5,523 nucleotides of DNA from Candidatus Fermentibacteraceae bacterium (GTDB taxonomy: Bacteria > Fermentibacterota > Fermentibacteria > Fermentibacterales > JCC-6), in the NCBI GenBank assembly GCA_029932015.1, contig JAOZQW010000165.1, positions 1 through 5,523 on the forward strand. The letters are read 5' to 3'. Position 1 is the first letter of the stretch; each line of letters starts with the position of its first letter. Of the stretch, positions 5,201 through 5,523 are shown piece by piece. The translations under genes and the position numbers were made by a program. The notes below the pieces were generated by a model, which saw only the letters and a program-made list of their open reading frames with translations, ran no database searches and was not told where the DNA came from.

Positions 5201-5437
5201 ATGAAATTGCAGGTGCTTGGCACAGGATGTCCGAAATGCAGGAAGCTCTACAGTGCTGTCGAACTGGCCATATCCGAACTCAAGCTGGACAATGTAACGC
5301 TTGAGAAGGTCGAGAAGATCGCCGACATCGCCGCTATGGGTGTAATGCTTACCCCAGCACTTGCGGTTGATGGCGAAGTAGTCGTTACCGGCAGGGTCCA
5401 TTCGGTTGATGCTCTGAAGGCACTGATTTCGGGCTGA
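5201..5437 (+). CDS. Small CXXC thioredoxin-like protein (redox-active disulfide protein 2 family)
   Basis: This encodes 78 residues, cytoplasmic, with a compact thioredoxin/glutaredoxin fold: strand 1 MKLQVLG, the active site GTGCPKCRKL with C10 and C13, a helix through about residue 27, strand 2 VTLEKVEK, then GVMLTPALAVDGEVVVTGRV. That last stretch holds the cis-proline (TPAL, P52) that packs against the CXXC in this fold. Length and motifs match the TIGR00412-type redox-active disulfide proteins. These are often encoded beside COG0701 permeases and ArsR repressors, as here. A thiol-disulfide or metal(loid)-handling role for the permease is a reasonable inference, but the exact reaction is not established. 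The start is secure, with a near-perfect AAGGGAGG 6 bases upstream. The gene is intact although the permease before it is broken. Its strong ribosome binding site means it does not depend on coupling to the permease. Confidence 0.92.
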   Translation: MKLQVLGTGCPKCRKLYSAVELAISELKLDNVTLEKVEKIADIAAMGVMLTPALAVDGEVVVTGRVHSVDALKALISG

Positions 5438-5439
5438 GC

Positions 5440-5523
5440 ATGATCCCGGCCGGAAACCCGCACACACATTTCGATAAATGGATAGGGAGGATCACTGCTG
5501 TCCCATTGAGCTCGATACACAAC
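5440..5523 (+). CDS. Possible start of a further operon gene, cut by the window end
   Basis: An ATG two bases after the thioredoxin stop opens a frame that stays open for 28 codons to the window end (MIPAGNPHTHFDKWIGRITA and onward). The tight spacing fits an operon. However, there is no Shine-Dalgarno sequence before it, and the peptide matches nothing I recognise. A second candidate is the ATG at 5478, in another frame, which reads MDREDHCCPIELDTQ. Neither can be confirmed from 84 bases, and the stretch could equally be intergenic. Confidence 0.2.
   Translation, partial: MIPAGNPHTHFDKWIGRITAVPLSSIHN

Noticed and set aside
4510..5223. Long minus-strand open frame of 237 codons across the permease
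   Set aside because: It lies antisense to clear family sequence, has biased low-complexity composition, shows no domain or signal and has no ribosome binding site. It is a shadow of the permease.
5446..5453. CCGGCCGG palindrome after the thioredoxin gene as a terminator
   Set aside because: It is only an 8-base self-complementary word with no loop and no T-run, and it may lie within a further reading frame.

Overview
The window comes from a bacterial chromosome of moderate GC content, with compact genes and clear Shine-Dalgarno sequences. No ribosomal or other phylogenetic marker is present, so the lineage cannot be fixed. The secreted SH3b-like proteins and TPR proteins would suit an uncultured candidate phylum of the Fermentibacteria/Fibrobacteres-Chlorobi-Bacteroidetes type, but that is only an impression. 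There is no rRNA, tRNA, CRISPR array or intact transposase.

Left part (1-2870). Two paralogous SH3b-like secreted proteins flank a TPR protein on the opposite strand. The first paralogue (1-734) is cut by the window edge and converges on the TPR gene (755-1858) with a 20-base gap. The second paralogue (2049-2870) diverges from the TPR gene across a 190-base region. That region holds a strong C-tract/G-tract hairpin and a smaller inverted repeat. The two SH3b proteins align almost end to end and define a family that I cannot name beyond its N-terminal domain.

Middle part (2871-4067). After a short hairpin region comes a ten-helix membrane protein of the TehA/SLAC1 (TDT) anion channel and transporter family (3002-3997). 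One base after its stop codon begins a 68-base palindromic element with the core TATGGGGACA. It resembles the ends of IS200-like/REP-associated (Y1) transposons and lies directly against the promoter of the next gene.

Right part (4069-5523). This is a short operon: an ArsR-family repressor, a COG0701/DUF318 (ArsP-like) permease overlapping it by one base, and a small CXXC thioredoxin-like protein. This gene order is familiar in metal(loid) resistance and homeostasis loci. The permease looks broken. Family similarity stops at residue 179 in one frame and resumes in the -1 frame with the family's C-terminal segment, so the middle of the protein is missing. Here the repressor and the thioredoxin-like protein look intact while the transporter between them does not. 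A weak further reading frame starts two bases after the thioredoxin gene and runs off the window.

The most useful things to check are the collapsed permease, the GGGGACAC palindrome next to the arsR promoter, and the SH3b/TPR gene trio.
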